A DNA stretch of 64,000 bases from an uncultured Granulosicoccus sp. (GTDB lineage Bacteria > Pseudomonadota > Gammaproteobacteria > Granulosicoccales > Granulosicoccaceae). The stretch's first letter is position 1; every line of letters begins with the position of its first letter. The stretch covers positions 54,329-118,328 of the forward strand of contig CANLNQ010000023.1 in NCBI GenBank assembly GCA_947492525.1, given 5' to 3'. The notes beneath the pieces were generated by a model. The model made no database searches, was not told the DNA's origin, and worked only from the letters and a program-made list of their open reading frames with translations. Shown piece after piece: positions 8,749 through 17,428 of the stretch. Position numbers and translations under genes: made by a program.

Positions 8749-9816
8749 TTACCTTATCCTCAACTCGACTCGTCGGTTCAGGGCACGCCCATTGGCTGTA
8801 TCGTTACTGCTGATGGGACGCGTTTCTCCATAACCCATGGTCGTCATGCGTTCAGTTGCCAATCCCTTGCTGGTCAGGTAATTGTAGACAGCCTCTGCCC
8901 GGCGTATCGACAGGCTCATGTTGTATTGTTCCGGCGCGATCCAGTCGGTATGCCCATCGATCATGATCTCCAGATCATTCTCGAGCATGGCTTCTGCAAA
9001 GGCATCGAGTTTGGCCGCATCCTCGGCGTTGATGTCCGACTGATCGAATTCGAAGTAGACCAGAGGCGGTACGACAGGTGCCACGGCCGGTGGTTCGGGC
9101 GCTACAGGCTTCGCAAGCTCGGCGCTTGTGGTTTCCTTGGGAAGCACCGGAGGTGGTACGGCTACCGGCACCTGACCAAAGCGCTTCAACACGCCGACAT
9201 TGAGATATTGTGCATCGGTGTCCATGCTCATGAGCTCTGTACGCAATGCAAACCCATTGCTGAACCCGTATTCGAGACCCAGTCCGAACGCGACGTGAGT
9301 TGCATAGTCGCGCATGTAGTCGACATTCTCAGAGTCGTTCTCCATATGTCCGATACCGACGCGACCATACAGTGACAGACCTTCTCGCCTGAACAGTCCA
9401 TCAGTATCGGAATCCATCAGGGAGAGCCCGCTACGAGAATTGACCAGGTAACCCAGCAGACTCAGGCCGAAGACCTGATAATCGACAGAACCGGCAGAGG
9501 CGCCGAGAAAGTCGATGCCGGCGGACCCAAGGTCGGCAATGTAACCTTCCACAGCGAACATCCGGCTGAAGTCGTAACCGACGGCCAGATGCCCACCGGA
9601 ATCACTGTCATCACCCACGGTCAATGCTGCGGTCGGCGACTCCGGTTCAAGCTTCGTGACACCGATTCCACCATTGATATAAAGACGTTTGGTGAAGTCT
9701 GCCGAACTGTTGTCCTGAGCGGGTACGGTGCCGGTTGAGGCAACGACCAATGCAGTACAAGCCAGCAGACCTTTCGCACACCTGAGGGTGCTTGCAGGAC
9801 GGATCAGGCCAATCAT
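8749..9816 (-). CDS. OmpA family outer-membrane protein
   Basis: A 355-residue protein with a signal peptide ending near VPAQD, an N-terminal beta-barrel of about 190 residues, a Pro/Ala-rich linker, then a complete OmpA C-terminal peptidoglycan-binding domain. Visible OmpA motifs are VYFEFDQSDI, DGHTDWI, YNMSLSIRRAEAV, GYGETRP and NRRVELRI. The start overlaps the preceding stop as ATGA, and an ideal AAGGAGGTG ribosome binding site lies inside the upstream gene's last codons, so translation is coupled to the repeat protein. It probably links the envelope to peptidoglycan near that surface protein. Confidence 0.9.
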   Translation of the reverse strand: MIGLIRPASTLRCAKGLLACTALVVASTGTVPAQDNSSADFTKRLYINGGIGVTKLEPESPTAALTVGDDSDSGGHLAVGYDFSRMFAVEGYIADLGSAGIDFLGASAGSVDYQVFGLSLLGYLVNSRSGLSLMDSDTDGLFRREGLSLYGRVGIGHMENDSENVDYMRDYATHVAFGLGLEYGFSNGFALRTELMSMDTDAQYLNVGVLKRFGQVPVAVPPPVLPKETTSAELAKPVAPEPPAVAPVVPPLVYFEFDQSDINAEDAAKLDAFAEAMLENDLEIMIDGHTDWIAPEQYNMSLSIRRAEAVYNYLTSKGLATERMTTMGYGETRPISSNDTANGRALNRRVELRIR

Positions 9817-12224
9817 CGAGACACCTCCTTCTTTGAGCTTGTCACCCCGGTGCTGCGAAACCTGCGAACGAGTACGCCCATCAGCAGCAGCCATGAGCCA
9901 AACAGGGACAGACTGCCCACACCGGATCCATGGACACCGGTCTGCAACCTCAGGTCGTCACAATCACATTCGACGTAATCGTTGACCAGGTTGTCATTGA
10001 GATCACTGTAGCGAATCACATTGACCACAACGTTGCCTGTGGACCTGGTGCCGTCAGCATCCTCCATCTCGTACAGGAATGTGTCGGTTCCGTAGAAGCC
10101 GTAGTTGGGTCGATACTGCACCTGGTTGTCCACTATCTCGATGGTCGCGTTCGGCGATTCGGAAACGCTGATCAAGGTCAAACCGTTTCCTGCGCCATCC
10201 CTGTCATTGGCGAGCACATCGAATGTTGCAGATCTGCCCTGGTTGACATCGAATTCATCATCCACTGCGCTGGTGCTGCCATCATCGATGGGTGTACCAC
10301 CATCAGTGCTGCCATCATCCCCGCCGTCGGTATTGCCGGAATCGGTGTTGCCATCATCACCACCATCGGTATTGCCCGAATCTGCGTTGCCGTCATCACC
10401 ACCGTCGGTATTGCCCGAATCCGCGTTGCCGTCATCACCACCATCGGTATTGCCCGAATCCGCGTTGCCGTCATCACCACCGTCGGTATTGCCCGAGTCC
10501 GCGTTGCCGTCATCACCACCGTCGGTATTGCCCGAATCCGCGTTGCCGTCATCACCGCCGTCGGTATTGCCCGAATCCGAGTTGCCGTCATCACCGCCAT
10601 CGGTATTGCCCGAGTCCGCGTTGCCGTCATCGCCACCGTCGGTATTGCCCGAGTCCGCGTTGCCGTCATCACCACCGTCGGTATTGCCCGAATCCGCGTT
10701 GCCGTCATCACCGCCGTCGGTATTGCCCGAATCCGAGTTGCCGTCATCACCGCCATCGGTATTGCCCGAGTCCGCGTTGCCGTCATCACCGCCACCGGCC
10801 GTTGTGCCGCCGCCATTGCCATCAGGGTCAATGAACGGGAAATAGACCGGATCCGAGTCACCACCGACGATCGTCAGCGGATGCGGGTTGGTTCCCGGGG
10901 CGGGAATCAGCCCGGCAGGCAGCTCTGGATCGGACTCGTCCATGGAAACGATGTAATTACCATCGGGCAGTCCCGGCAAGACAAAGTTGCCGCTGACGTC
11001 GGTATCGATCGAGTCCCCGAGGGGCATGTCCTGGCCCGCATCCACAACCCCATTGCCATTGACGTCCTCATACAGTGTGATGGCGATGTCGCTGATACCC
11101 GCTTCAGTCTCTTCCCGAGTACCACTGCCGTCAACGTCATTGAAGACTGCACCGGTGGTGACACTCAGGTTGTCGGCCACGAAATAGCCGGAAAGGCCTC
11201 CATAGATATCGGCATCATCACCCGGGACGCCAAAGTCATCTTCCGTATCGTCCGGGAATGTGCCGGGATCAAGAAGGTCATGATCCTCGGCATTCACATC
11301 ATCAGAGAAAAACGAGAAACCGAAGTAGCGCTGACCGGGCTGCAATCCGAGATCATCCGCTGAAATGAAAGCCATGCCGACTGACTCGAAGGAACGCTCC
11401 GTTTCCACCGGGAAGCTTTGCGGTTCGTTGTAGTTGTTCTGCAGAAAGGAATACTGGTGCTGCAGATCAGTGATGCCATAGCAGTTGTCCGGCGCACTGC
11501 AACCGCTCGGGCCGATCAGAACCATCGGTCCGTACGAGGCGGGCTGCCCGAATATATCCAGGGACAGAATGGCGGCAATCTTCACCGGGTTGTTGCTTGA
11601 TTTCTCTGCCGCCAGATGACCGGCATGCGCCATCGCATCAGCCGATAACGGTGCCAGCACCCCGCGATCGAAAACATAATCGAGACGCTCGATGTTCTTT
11701 GCATCGGGCAATACATTGGAGAACAGATCCACTGCGCCACGATTCAGAACGCGACTCGCCAGCAAGGCGGAAAGATCACAGTTGCCAGTCCCGGAACCAT
11801 CGCTGGGATAATCAGCTGCAAATTCTCTGGACGCATCGCCGTCGGAGAGGCGCTCCACGAAAATGCCGCAAGGCTCGCCGGTGGTCACTCCGGGAATGTC
11901 GCGTCGTTGCACAGCGACATGATCGGCAGACATTGCGTAACTATAGGCAAGCCCTTCGGAGACAAAGCCTTCCATGATCTGGTTGTTGCCCATCCCCCAC
12001 TGGTATTCGATGCCTTCAGCGGTGTAGATGAAAGGCGTGGCGGGCACTTCGCTGGTCTGAATGCTGCTGACAGGACTGGATGCCTGTACCCCTGCACTCA
12101 GCGTCAACCCGACAGCGGTGGCAACCGCCGTCAATGTGCTGATCCTGGTGACGCGACTATCGACGGGAAACTGCTCGATACGGCGACGCCTGCGCAAATG
12201 ATGTTGTGTTTCGCTCTTGGCCAT
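9813..12224 (-). CDS. Large secreted Asp-rich repeat protein with SdrD_B-like and Ig-like domains
   Basis: This 803-residue protein starts at MAKSETQ with GGAG six bases upstream. A long Arg-rich n-region precedes a hydrophobic signal segment ending near VQASS. Residues about 60-350 are a unique globular part. About 356-455 is an SdrD_B-like domain (VFNDVDGSGTREE, YEDVNGNGVVD). About 476-631 is twelve 13-residue DGGDDGNADSGNT-type repeats. About 650-730 is a cadherin/Ig-like tail (DVLANDRDG, NYGFYGTDTF). The C-terminus has a Gly/Ser motif, one hydrophobic helix and RRFR, like the tripartite sorting tails processed by CTERM sortases. Surface anchoring is inferred. Confidence 0.85.
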   Translation of the reverse strand: MAKSETQHHLRRRRRIEQFPVDSRVTRISTLTAVATAVGLTLSAGVQASSPVSSIQTSEVPATPFIYTAEGIEYQWGMGNNQIMEGFVSEGLAYSYAMSADHVAVQRRDIPGVTTGEPCGIFVERLSDGDASREFAADYPSDGSGTGNCDLSALLASRVLNRGAVDLFSNVLPDAKNIERLDYVFDRGVLAPLSADAMAHAGHLAAEKSSNNPVKIAAILSLDIFGQPASYGPMVLIGPSGCSAPDNCYGITDLQHQYSFLQNNYNEPQSFPVETERSFESVGMAFISADDLGLQPGQRYFGFSFFSDDVNAEDHDLLDPGTFPDDTEDDFGVPGDDADIYGGLSGYFVADNLSVTTGAVFNDVDGSGTREETEAGISDIAITLYEDVNGNGVVDAGQDMPLGDSIDTDVSGNFVLPGLPDGNYIVSMDESDPELPAGLIPAPGTNPHPLTIVGGDSDPVYFPFIDPDGNGGGTTAGGGDDGNADSGNTDGGDDGNSDSGNTDGGDDGNADSGNTDGGDDGNADSGNTDGGDDGNADSGNTDGGDDGNSDSGNTDGGDDGNADSGNTDGGDDGNADSGNTDGGDDGNADSGNTDGGDDGNADSGNTDGGDDGNADSGNTDGGDDGNTDSGNTDGGDDGSTDGGTPIDDGSTSAVDDEFDVNQGRSATFDVLANDRDGAGNGLTLISVSESPNATIEIVDNQVQYRPNYGFYGTDTFLYEMEDADGTRSTGNVVVNVIRYSDLNDNLVNDYVECDCDDLRLQTGVHGSGVGSLSLFGSWLLLMGVLVRRFRSTGVTSSKKEVSR
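10329..10796 (-). repeat. 39-bp tandem array, 12 units, in frame
   Basis: Twelve exact-length 39-bp units encode DGGDDGN[A/S/T]DSGNT. In protein order the variable residue is A,S,A,A,A,S,A,A,A,A,A,T. The two Ser-type units at 10563 and 10719 are 156 bp apart, four units, which points to duplication of a four-unit block. Wobble positions vary slightly between units while the protein stays nearly constant. Confidence 0.95.
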
Positions 12225-12412
12225 TGATGACTCCAGAAAGTTCGTTCCCATGCGCCGAATGATCGGGGTCCCAGCGCTGATAATCAGGGTTCTCCAACAA
12301 CGCCTGAGTGTCGAGTATTTGACACACCTGCTAACCCCATTACGACTATGTTACCTGACCCACCCAGGCTCCATTCGTGCGTTCACTGCCATTACCCACT
12401 TGACCGGAAGGT

Positions 12413-13045
12413 TTAATTACCGAAAACGTGCAACTGGGCGTACTGAATCAGGACAATGGTCTTGGCATCCATGATCTCTCCCGAGGCAATCCATTCCACG
12501 GCCTGTTCCAGTTCAACTTCCAGAACTTCGATATCCTCACCTTCTTCCTCTACCCCACCCCCCGTGCCTGAACGCCGCGTGGCGTCATAGGCGGCTGCGA
12601 AGTAGAAGAGCTGTTCAGTGACAGAGCCCGGTGTCGCATAGGCCCTGAACAGGAACTCCGGCGGCTCGATCAGAAAACCGGTTTCCTGCTCCGTTTCTGC
12701 CCGGATCGTGGCTTGCGCATCGCCATCTTCGATGATGCCGGCTGGCACTTCCAGCAGAAGGCCATCGCCACCGAGCGTCCATGCCGGAAAACGGAACTGT
12801 CTTGTCAGTACGATAGTACGTTTGTCTCGGTTGTACAGCAGAATGGCCGATCCGTGACCGCGATGGTAGATCTCCCTGTGCTGCTCCTGCCAGCGCCCAT
12901 CATTTCGCTGATAGTCGAATACCACCTGTTCCAATGTCGCCCAGCCATCCGACAGAACATGCCGTGAATGCACCCGCACCCGTTCAGACTGGTTACGGGC
13001 ACGTGACTCGGACTCACTGGGCGGTGTCATGTTCTTCACATTCAT
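12413..13045 (-). CDS. nudK: Nudix hydrolase, NudK (GDP-mannose pyrophosphatase) type
   Basis: About 210 residues and similar along its length to E. coli NudK: the N-terminal LSDGWATLEQVVFDY strand, the HREIYHRGHGSAILLYN strand, RQFRFP, TPGSVTE and the C-terminal GGGVEEEGEDIEVLEV all match the family layout. The Nudix box reads GIIEDGDAQATIRAETEQETG: the first Glu is Asp and the usual EE pair is QE, as discussed in the findings. Start choice between 13045 and 13030 is uncertain. NudK-type enzymes hydrolyse nucleoside-diphosphate sugars such as GDP-mannose. Confidence 0.82.
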   Translation of the reverse strand: MNVKNMTPPSESESRARNQSERVRVHSRHVLSDGWATLEQVVFDYQRNDGRWQEQHREIYHRGHGSAILLYNRDKRTIVLTRQFRFPAWTLGGDGLLLEVPAGIIEDGDAQATIRAETEQETGFLIEPPEFLFRAYATPGSVTEQLFYFAAAYDATRRSGTGGGVEEEGEDIEVLEVELEQAVEWIASGEIMDAKTIVLIQYAQLHVFGN

Positions 13046-13083
13046 GCAATCTTCAGCCGCGTCTCGCGCCATCAACATTCTGC

Positions 13084-13103
13084 CTGTTACAGGCTGTTAC
13101 AGG
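13084..13103. promoter_or_regulatory. Tandem CTGTTACAGG dyads, possible operator
   Basis: CTGTTACAGG occurs twice head-to-tail, followed by a degenerate third copy (CTGTTTCGCC). Each unit is a palindrome around a central T. It lies in the 180-bp region between nudK and the Spy/CpxP-like gene, which are divergent. No protein assignment is possible. Confidence 0.35.
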
Positions 13104-13227
13104 CTGTTTCGCCTGTGAATAATCATGGCGGCGCCTCTGGCCGATACTCTGTATTGAACTCTGCGCGATCCTGTGTGATTGATGCGGAAGCCTTGACTAC
13201 CAACCATGAAGAGAGTGTAGAAGACGC

Positions 13228-13674
13228 ATGAATAATGTGAAACGAATAATCATCGCAACCGTTACGTTTACAACGCTGGCCATCACGTCTACGGCTTTTG
13301 CTGAACGCGGCGAAGGCAAGCGACTGGACAAGATGGTCGAGCGTGTCAGCAGCAAGCTCGACCTCGACGATACGCAAACACAGGCACTGGAGGAATTTGC
13401 AGCGGAACTTGCGGAAACCCGTCAACTGATGCGCGGCACCGACGGAGGCCTGCGAAGTGAATTCAGCGCATTGCTTTCGGCTCAGTCCTTTGATCAGGGT
13501 GAAGCGCTGAGTCTGATCAATGAGCGTGCCGCAGCTGTACAGGCCAATGCGCCTGAACTGGTTGCCGCTGCCGCTCTGTTCTTCGACGGTCTGTCAGAAG
13601 AGCAGAAAGCACAAGTCCAGGAATTCATGGAAAAGCGCGGACGCCATCATCGCGGCAAGAAGAAAGACCAATAA
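13228..13674 (+). CDS. Spy/CpxP-like periplasmic protein
   Basis: A 148-residue exported helical protein: the signal peptide ends at STAFAERG, then charged amphipathic helices with LDLDDTQTQALEEF and LSEEQKAQVQEFMEKRG, and a basic tail rich in His/Arg/Lys. This is the architecture of Spy/CpxP/ZraP-type periplasmic chaperone-sensors, although the classical LTxxQ motifs are degenerate. It lies 50 bp before an OmpR-type response regulator and histidine kinase, the same order as cpxP-cpxRA, so an envelope-stress feedback role is likely. Confidence 0.75.
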   Translation: MNNVKRIIIATVTFTTLAITSTAFAERGEGKRLDKMVERVSSKLDLDDTQTQALEEFAAELAETRQLMRGTDGGLRSEFSALLSAQSFDQGEALSLINERAAAVQANAPELVAAAALFFDGLSEEQKAQVQEFMEKRGRHHRGKKKDQ

Positions 13675-13723
13675 ACAACACGACTTCGAAGCGTTGTTCC
13701 TTGCCTGAGTTAAGCTATCAACC

Positions 13724-14434
13724 ATGAATTCAGTACTCCTGATAGATGATGACGGCAAACTGGCAGAGGCACTGGGTGAATACTGTGTGCGGTTCGGCAT
13801 TCGGATCGAACCGGCACTGACACCCAGCGCCGGCCTCGACAAGCTGTCCCGAGAACACTTCGATGCGGTCATACTCGATGTGATGCTGCCGGAAATGGAC
13901 GGCTTTGAAGTCTGCAGGCGCATTCGTCGAACGCACGACCTGCCTATCATCATGCTGACGGCGCGCGGCGATGTCACCGATCGTATTGTCGGCCTGGAAA
14001 TCGGTGCGGACGATTACGTGCCGAAACCTTTCGACCCGCGAGAGCTGGTGGCCAGGCTTCAGGTCAACATGAAGCGCCATGGAAGAACGTCCGCACTGCC
14101 CGCTTCCGACGAAGTGCCGGATCTGTATTTCGACGGCCTGTCCGTACATCCCCTGCAGCGAGAGATCAAGGTCGATGGCCAGTCGGTGGAGCTGACCACC
14201 ATGGAATTCTCACTGTTGCAGTTACTGTGTGAATCTCCCGGGCGGGCGTTTTCGCGCGACGAGATACTCGCCTCTCTGAAGGGTACGGAAAACGAATTGT
14301 TCACGCGCTCCGTGGACATTCTGGTCAGCCGCCTGCGCGCAAAACTCAAGCCGCTGCAACCCATTCGTACCTTGCACGGTGCCGGATATGCTTTCGTGCT
14401 GAACAAGACAGATCCCCCCGAAGACACAACGTGA
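13724..14434 (+). CDS. OmpR-family response regulator (CpxR-like)
   Basis: A 236-residue two-domain regulator. The receiver has the acidic pair at Asp8-Asp9, phospho-acceptor Asp52 in VILDVMLPEMDG, Thr79 and Lys101 (YVPKPFDPREL). The C-terminal winged helix shows ELTTMEFSLLQLLCESPGRAFSRDEIL and VDILVSRLRAKL, ending GAGYAF. The neighbours point to a CpxR-like envelope stress regulator. The following kinase gene begins with GTG overlapping this stop, so the pair is translationally coupled. Confidence 0.93.
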   Translation: MNSVLLIDDDGKLAEALGEYCVRFGIRIEPALTPSAGLDKLSREHFDAVILDVMLPEMDGFEVCRRIRRTHDLPIIMLTARGDVTDRIVGLEIGADDYVPKPFDPRELVARLQVNMKRHGRTSALPASDEVPDLYFDGLSVHPLQREIKVDGQSVELTTMEFSLLQLLCESPGRAFSRDEILASLKGTENELFTRSVDILVSRLRAKLKPLQPIRTLHGAGYAFVLNKTDPPEDTT

Positions 14435-15819
14435 TCAGAGCTCTTTCCTCTTCCCTGTCATTACGCCTGTTGGGCATATTCGCCGTGACCTCCACGCTGG
14501 TCATCGTGATTCTCGTCAGTCTGTTCACGCGCGGCTTGAGCTCACAGTGGGCGCGCTCCATCCGACCTCACCTGGTGCAATACACGCAGTACATCCGGGA
14601 AGATCTGGGCACCCCTCCCGACCCCGCACGCGCAGATACCCTCGCCAGACAACTGCCGGTTGACATTCACATATTCCGCAACAACGAACTGGTGCATGCC
14701 ACCAGCAATCGTTTGCTGGATCTGGAGGAACTCCAGTTCGAACCGGTGGGCAAACGCTGGAAGAAGCGCCTTGCCACAGACTCCTCTCTCCCCTCGGCCC
14801 CCGGGCAAACGGATGTCATACCCTATGCTTCCAGAACCCCTCGCGGGAGCAGGCAGCGTATTCTGCGCATCAACAGCGGCGACTACACGATCTACTTCGA
14901 CCTGCGAGAGCCTCGTCCTCGTCATGGGCGCTTCAGCCGCATGAATCAGGAACTGCTGATCGCCCTGGCACTACTGGCCATCGTGCTACTGGCCAGCTAT
15001 CTGCTGATACGCCGTCAGCTTTCACCGATCAGAAAGATTCAGAAGGGCGTCGGCATCATGAGCGAGGGCAACCTGAGTCATCGTATCGATTGCCAAGGTA
15101 ACAGCGATCTCGATCAACTCTCCAGCAGCATTGACTCCATGGCGAGCAGGTTGCAGGACATGCTCGATGCCAAGCGTCAACTGCTGATTGCCATCAGTCA
15201 TGAGCTGCGTTCACCCATCACACGCGCACGCATCAATACCGAGCTTCTTCCAGACTCACGGCAGCGTGAGCGTTTGCTGGAAGACCTGTCAGACATGGAA
15301 CGCATGATCCGCGACATCATTGAATCGGAGCAATTGCAGAGCCGGCATTCCGTGCTGAATCGCGAATCGCTCGACCTGAAAGAGCTGTTCGGCGAGGAAC
15401 TCCAGCACATCGCTCCCGAGTGCACGCTGCAATTGCAGCCATCGAATCAGTCGAACTTTCAATTCAATGGTGATGCGGCACGTCTGCGCATCCTGCTGCG
15501 CAACCTGGTTCTGAATGCCCAACAACACGGCAAGAGCCCGGACGGCAAAGTGGAACTGACGGTGACACTGGTCGAAGCCAGCGATCAGCTCGTTCTTACC
15601 ATCGAGGATCGGGGACCGGGTATCAGAGAGGAACACCTGAGTGATATTTCAGCGCCTTTCTACCGGCCGGACGCATCCCGAAGTCGCGAAACCGGTGGCT
15701 TCGGTCTGGGCTTGACGCTGGCACGGCTGATTGCGGAAGCCCATGGCGGATCCTTGCAGATCATCAGCGAGCCCCAGCTGCCGCGCGGTACCCGAGTCAT
15801 CGTTCATCTGCCTCGGTGA
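14431..15819 (+). CDS. Sensor histidine kinase (CpxA-like)
   Basis: A 462-residue membrane kinase. A first transmembrane helix near residues 10-30, a periplasmic domain of about 140 residues, a second helix (LLIALALLAIVLLASYLLI, about 170-190), HAMP, then a HisKA domain with the phospho-acceptor His in AISHELRSPITRARI (about residue 257). The ATPase domain has the N box LRNLVLNAQQHG, G1 EDRGPGI and G2 GGFGLGLTLA. Size and topology resemble CpxA, and the Spy-like gene sits upstream of the pair. The GTG start is set by the 4-bp overlap with the regulator gene. Confidence 0.92.
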   Translation: MIRALSSSLSLRLLGIFAVTSTLVIVILVSLFTRGLSSQWARSIRPHLVQYTQYIREDLGTPPDPARADTLARQLPVDIHIFRNNELVHATSNRLLDLEELQFEPVGKRWKKRLATDSSLPSAPGQTDVIPYASRTPRGSRQRILRINSGDYTIYFDLREPRPRHGRFSRMNQELLIALALLAIVLLASYLLIRRQLSPIRKIQKGVGIMSEGNLSHRIDCQGNSDLDQLSSSIDSMASRLQDMLDAKRQLLIAISHELRSPITRARINTELLPDSRQRERLLEDLSDMERMIRDIIESEQLQSRHSVLNRESLDLKELFGEELQHIAPECTLQLQPSNQSNFQFNGDAARLRILLRNLVLNAQQHGKSPDGKVELTVTLVEASDQLVLTIEDRGPGIREEHLSDISAPFYRPDASRSRETGGFGLGLTLARLIAEAHGGSLQIISEPQLPRGTRVIVHLPR

Positions 15820-15856
15820 TCCGTCACGCAAACAGGGACAGGGAACGTCTACGGAA

Positions 15857-17140
15857 TCAACGACGTCCCAGCAACAGTCTACGGCTGGCTTCCAACCAGT
15901 TTCTCAGCAAGCTGGTGACTGGTCGAGTCAGTGAATCGAACACCCGGGCAATGGCCAACCACAATCCCAGCGCCAGGCCCTGACGACGGCGTTCGCCGAT
16001 TGGCGAGGGCGAGCTTGCCACACTCATCCTGCCGCCTGTCAACAGCGTTGCCAGCGGTGCGTAAACCCTCAGCGTCATGTTGACCAACACCACGGCAATC
16101 GCCATCGACATGACGGGCGCTGCCAGAAACCAGACAACGAACATCCCGGAGTCTCGGCCACCGAACACCGGGGACCAGAGTGCATGAAACACCAGCGTCA
16201 GCATCAGGTAATGGCTGCAGAAAGCCGCGAACAGGTACGGTGTGAAGCGGGTTGTCCAGGCCTGCAGTCGCCCGCCGAGCATCATGGGCAGCAAGGTCCA
16301 GATGGCCAGAGAACCGAACAATCGCCCAATCGGATACAACACGACCTCATCGAATTCCATGTTCCGTGCAGCAAAGAGCTGAACGGTTTCCCGGGCAACA
16401 CCACTGTTGACCAGAAGGATGGCCATGGTGGCCGCGATGGACAAGCCGGTGAACAGCGGCCAGAAGCGATCCAGCGCGTTCAATGACACCTTGCGGGTCG
16501 CCAGATAGATGCCCACTGAAAACGCGAACAACACCAGTGGTCGGAGAATGATGACCGTGGATTGATCGTGCTCGAACAGGTAAAGCAAGCCGAGCAGCGG
16601 CAGGATGATCCACGCAACACGTTGTACCGCCACCAGAAGAAGGGGTGACAGGAGCACACAGACAAACAGATCACGCAGGAATCCGAGGTGCATCGTGGCA
16701 CCATCGGGCATGGCGGTGAGAAACAGGACGAAGTTGAGCTGGTCGAGCAGCGTGTGTGCATCATCCAGAAACGTCGGCCTGTATCGGGACGCCAACAGAT
16801 AGATCAGGCAGGTAAGGCCTGCCCAGATGATCATGGGTACGATGATCGATATGAAGCGCCGCTTGTACAGCAGCCAGACTGAACTGCCTGCTTTCAGCAA
16901 GGTGGTGGCCGCCAGGTAGCCGGAAACAACACTGAGCAGAGCGGCACTGGCCCTGCCCGGACCTTCCACCAGAAATCCTTCCAGAAATGCTGCAAAGCCG
17001 CCATCGTTCAAGGTGTACAGCACGGCACTGGGCTGACCATCGGGTACATGCACGAAGATCATGAACAGCACACAGAACATGCGCGCCATCGCTATGCGCT
17101 GTCGTGTTTCCTGCTCGATTTGTGAAACCGGCTCCGACAT
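15857..17140 (-). CDS. Acyltransferase family 3 membrane protein
   Basis: A 427-residue polytopic membrane protein with about ten hydrophobic helices. The N-terminal RQRIAMARMFCVLFMIFVHVPDG segment holds the conserved R and H of acyltransferase-3/OpgC-type enzymes, which transfer acetyl or succinyl groups to exported glycans. The start MSEPVSQIEQ is preferred over longer open extensions because the family begins about 15-20 residues before the first helix. No glycan synthesis genes are adjacent, so the acceptor is unknown. Confidence 0.78.
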   Translation of the reverse strand: MSEPVSQIEQETRQRIAMARMFCVLFMIFVHVPDGQPSAVLYTLNDGGFAAFLEGFLVEGPGRASAALLSVVSGYLAATTLLKAGSSVWLLYKRRFISIIVPMIIWAGLTCLIYLLASRYRPTFLDDAHTLLDQLNFVLFLTAMPDGATMHLGFLRDLFVCVLLSPLLLVAVQRVAWIILPLLGLLYLFEHDQSTVIILRPLVLFAFSVGIYLATRKVSLNALDRFWPLFTGLSIAATMAILLVNSGVARETVQLFAARNMEFDEVVLYPIGRLFGSLAIWTLLPMMLGGRLQAWTTRFTPYLFAAFCSHYLMLTLVFHALWSPVFGGRDSGMFVVWFLAAPVMSMAIAVVLVNMTLRVYAPLATLLTGGRMSVASSPSPIGERRRQGLALGLWLAIARVFDSLTRPVTSLLRNWLEASRRLLLGRR

Positions 17141-17428
17141 GCCCTGATCAGAAATGAAAAAGAATGAACATGCGAGGATGATAGAAGAGGCGTGGACAAA
17201 ACGTATGGATAATTGATGACCAAATGCTTCATCGAGCTGACAAGTTCGACAGGCTTTCCCGGAAACGGAGAATGCCATCGCCATTGTGAATCATCTGGAA
17301 TCAGACTGATGACGCTTTCAAATCAATGACTTGTCAATGCTCGCCTGGTCAAGCTGCGAGGCTCGACGAGTGCCTGAGCGGTCGTGGACAACCGCGAAAC
17401 ACACGCAGAAAAAGAAACGGTAACGAGA

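Noticed and set aside
10329..10796. CRISPR-like regular repeats
   Set aside because: Units are contiguous with no unique spacers and lie in frame in a protein gene.
9930..11363. Long plus-strand open frames across the surface protein repeats
   Set aside because: The 39-bp period keeps other frames open; their translations are repetitive low-complexity shadows with no start signal.
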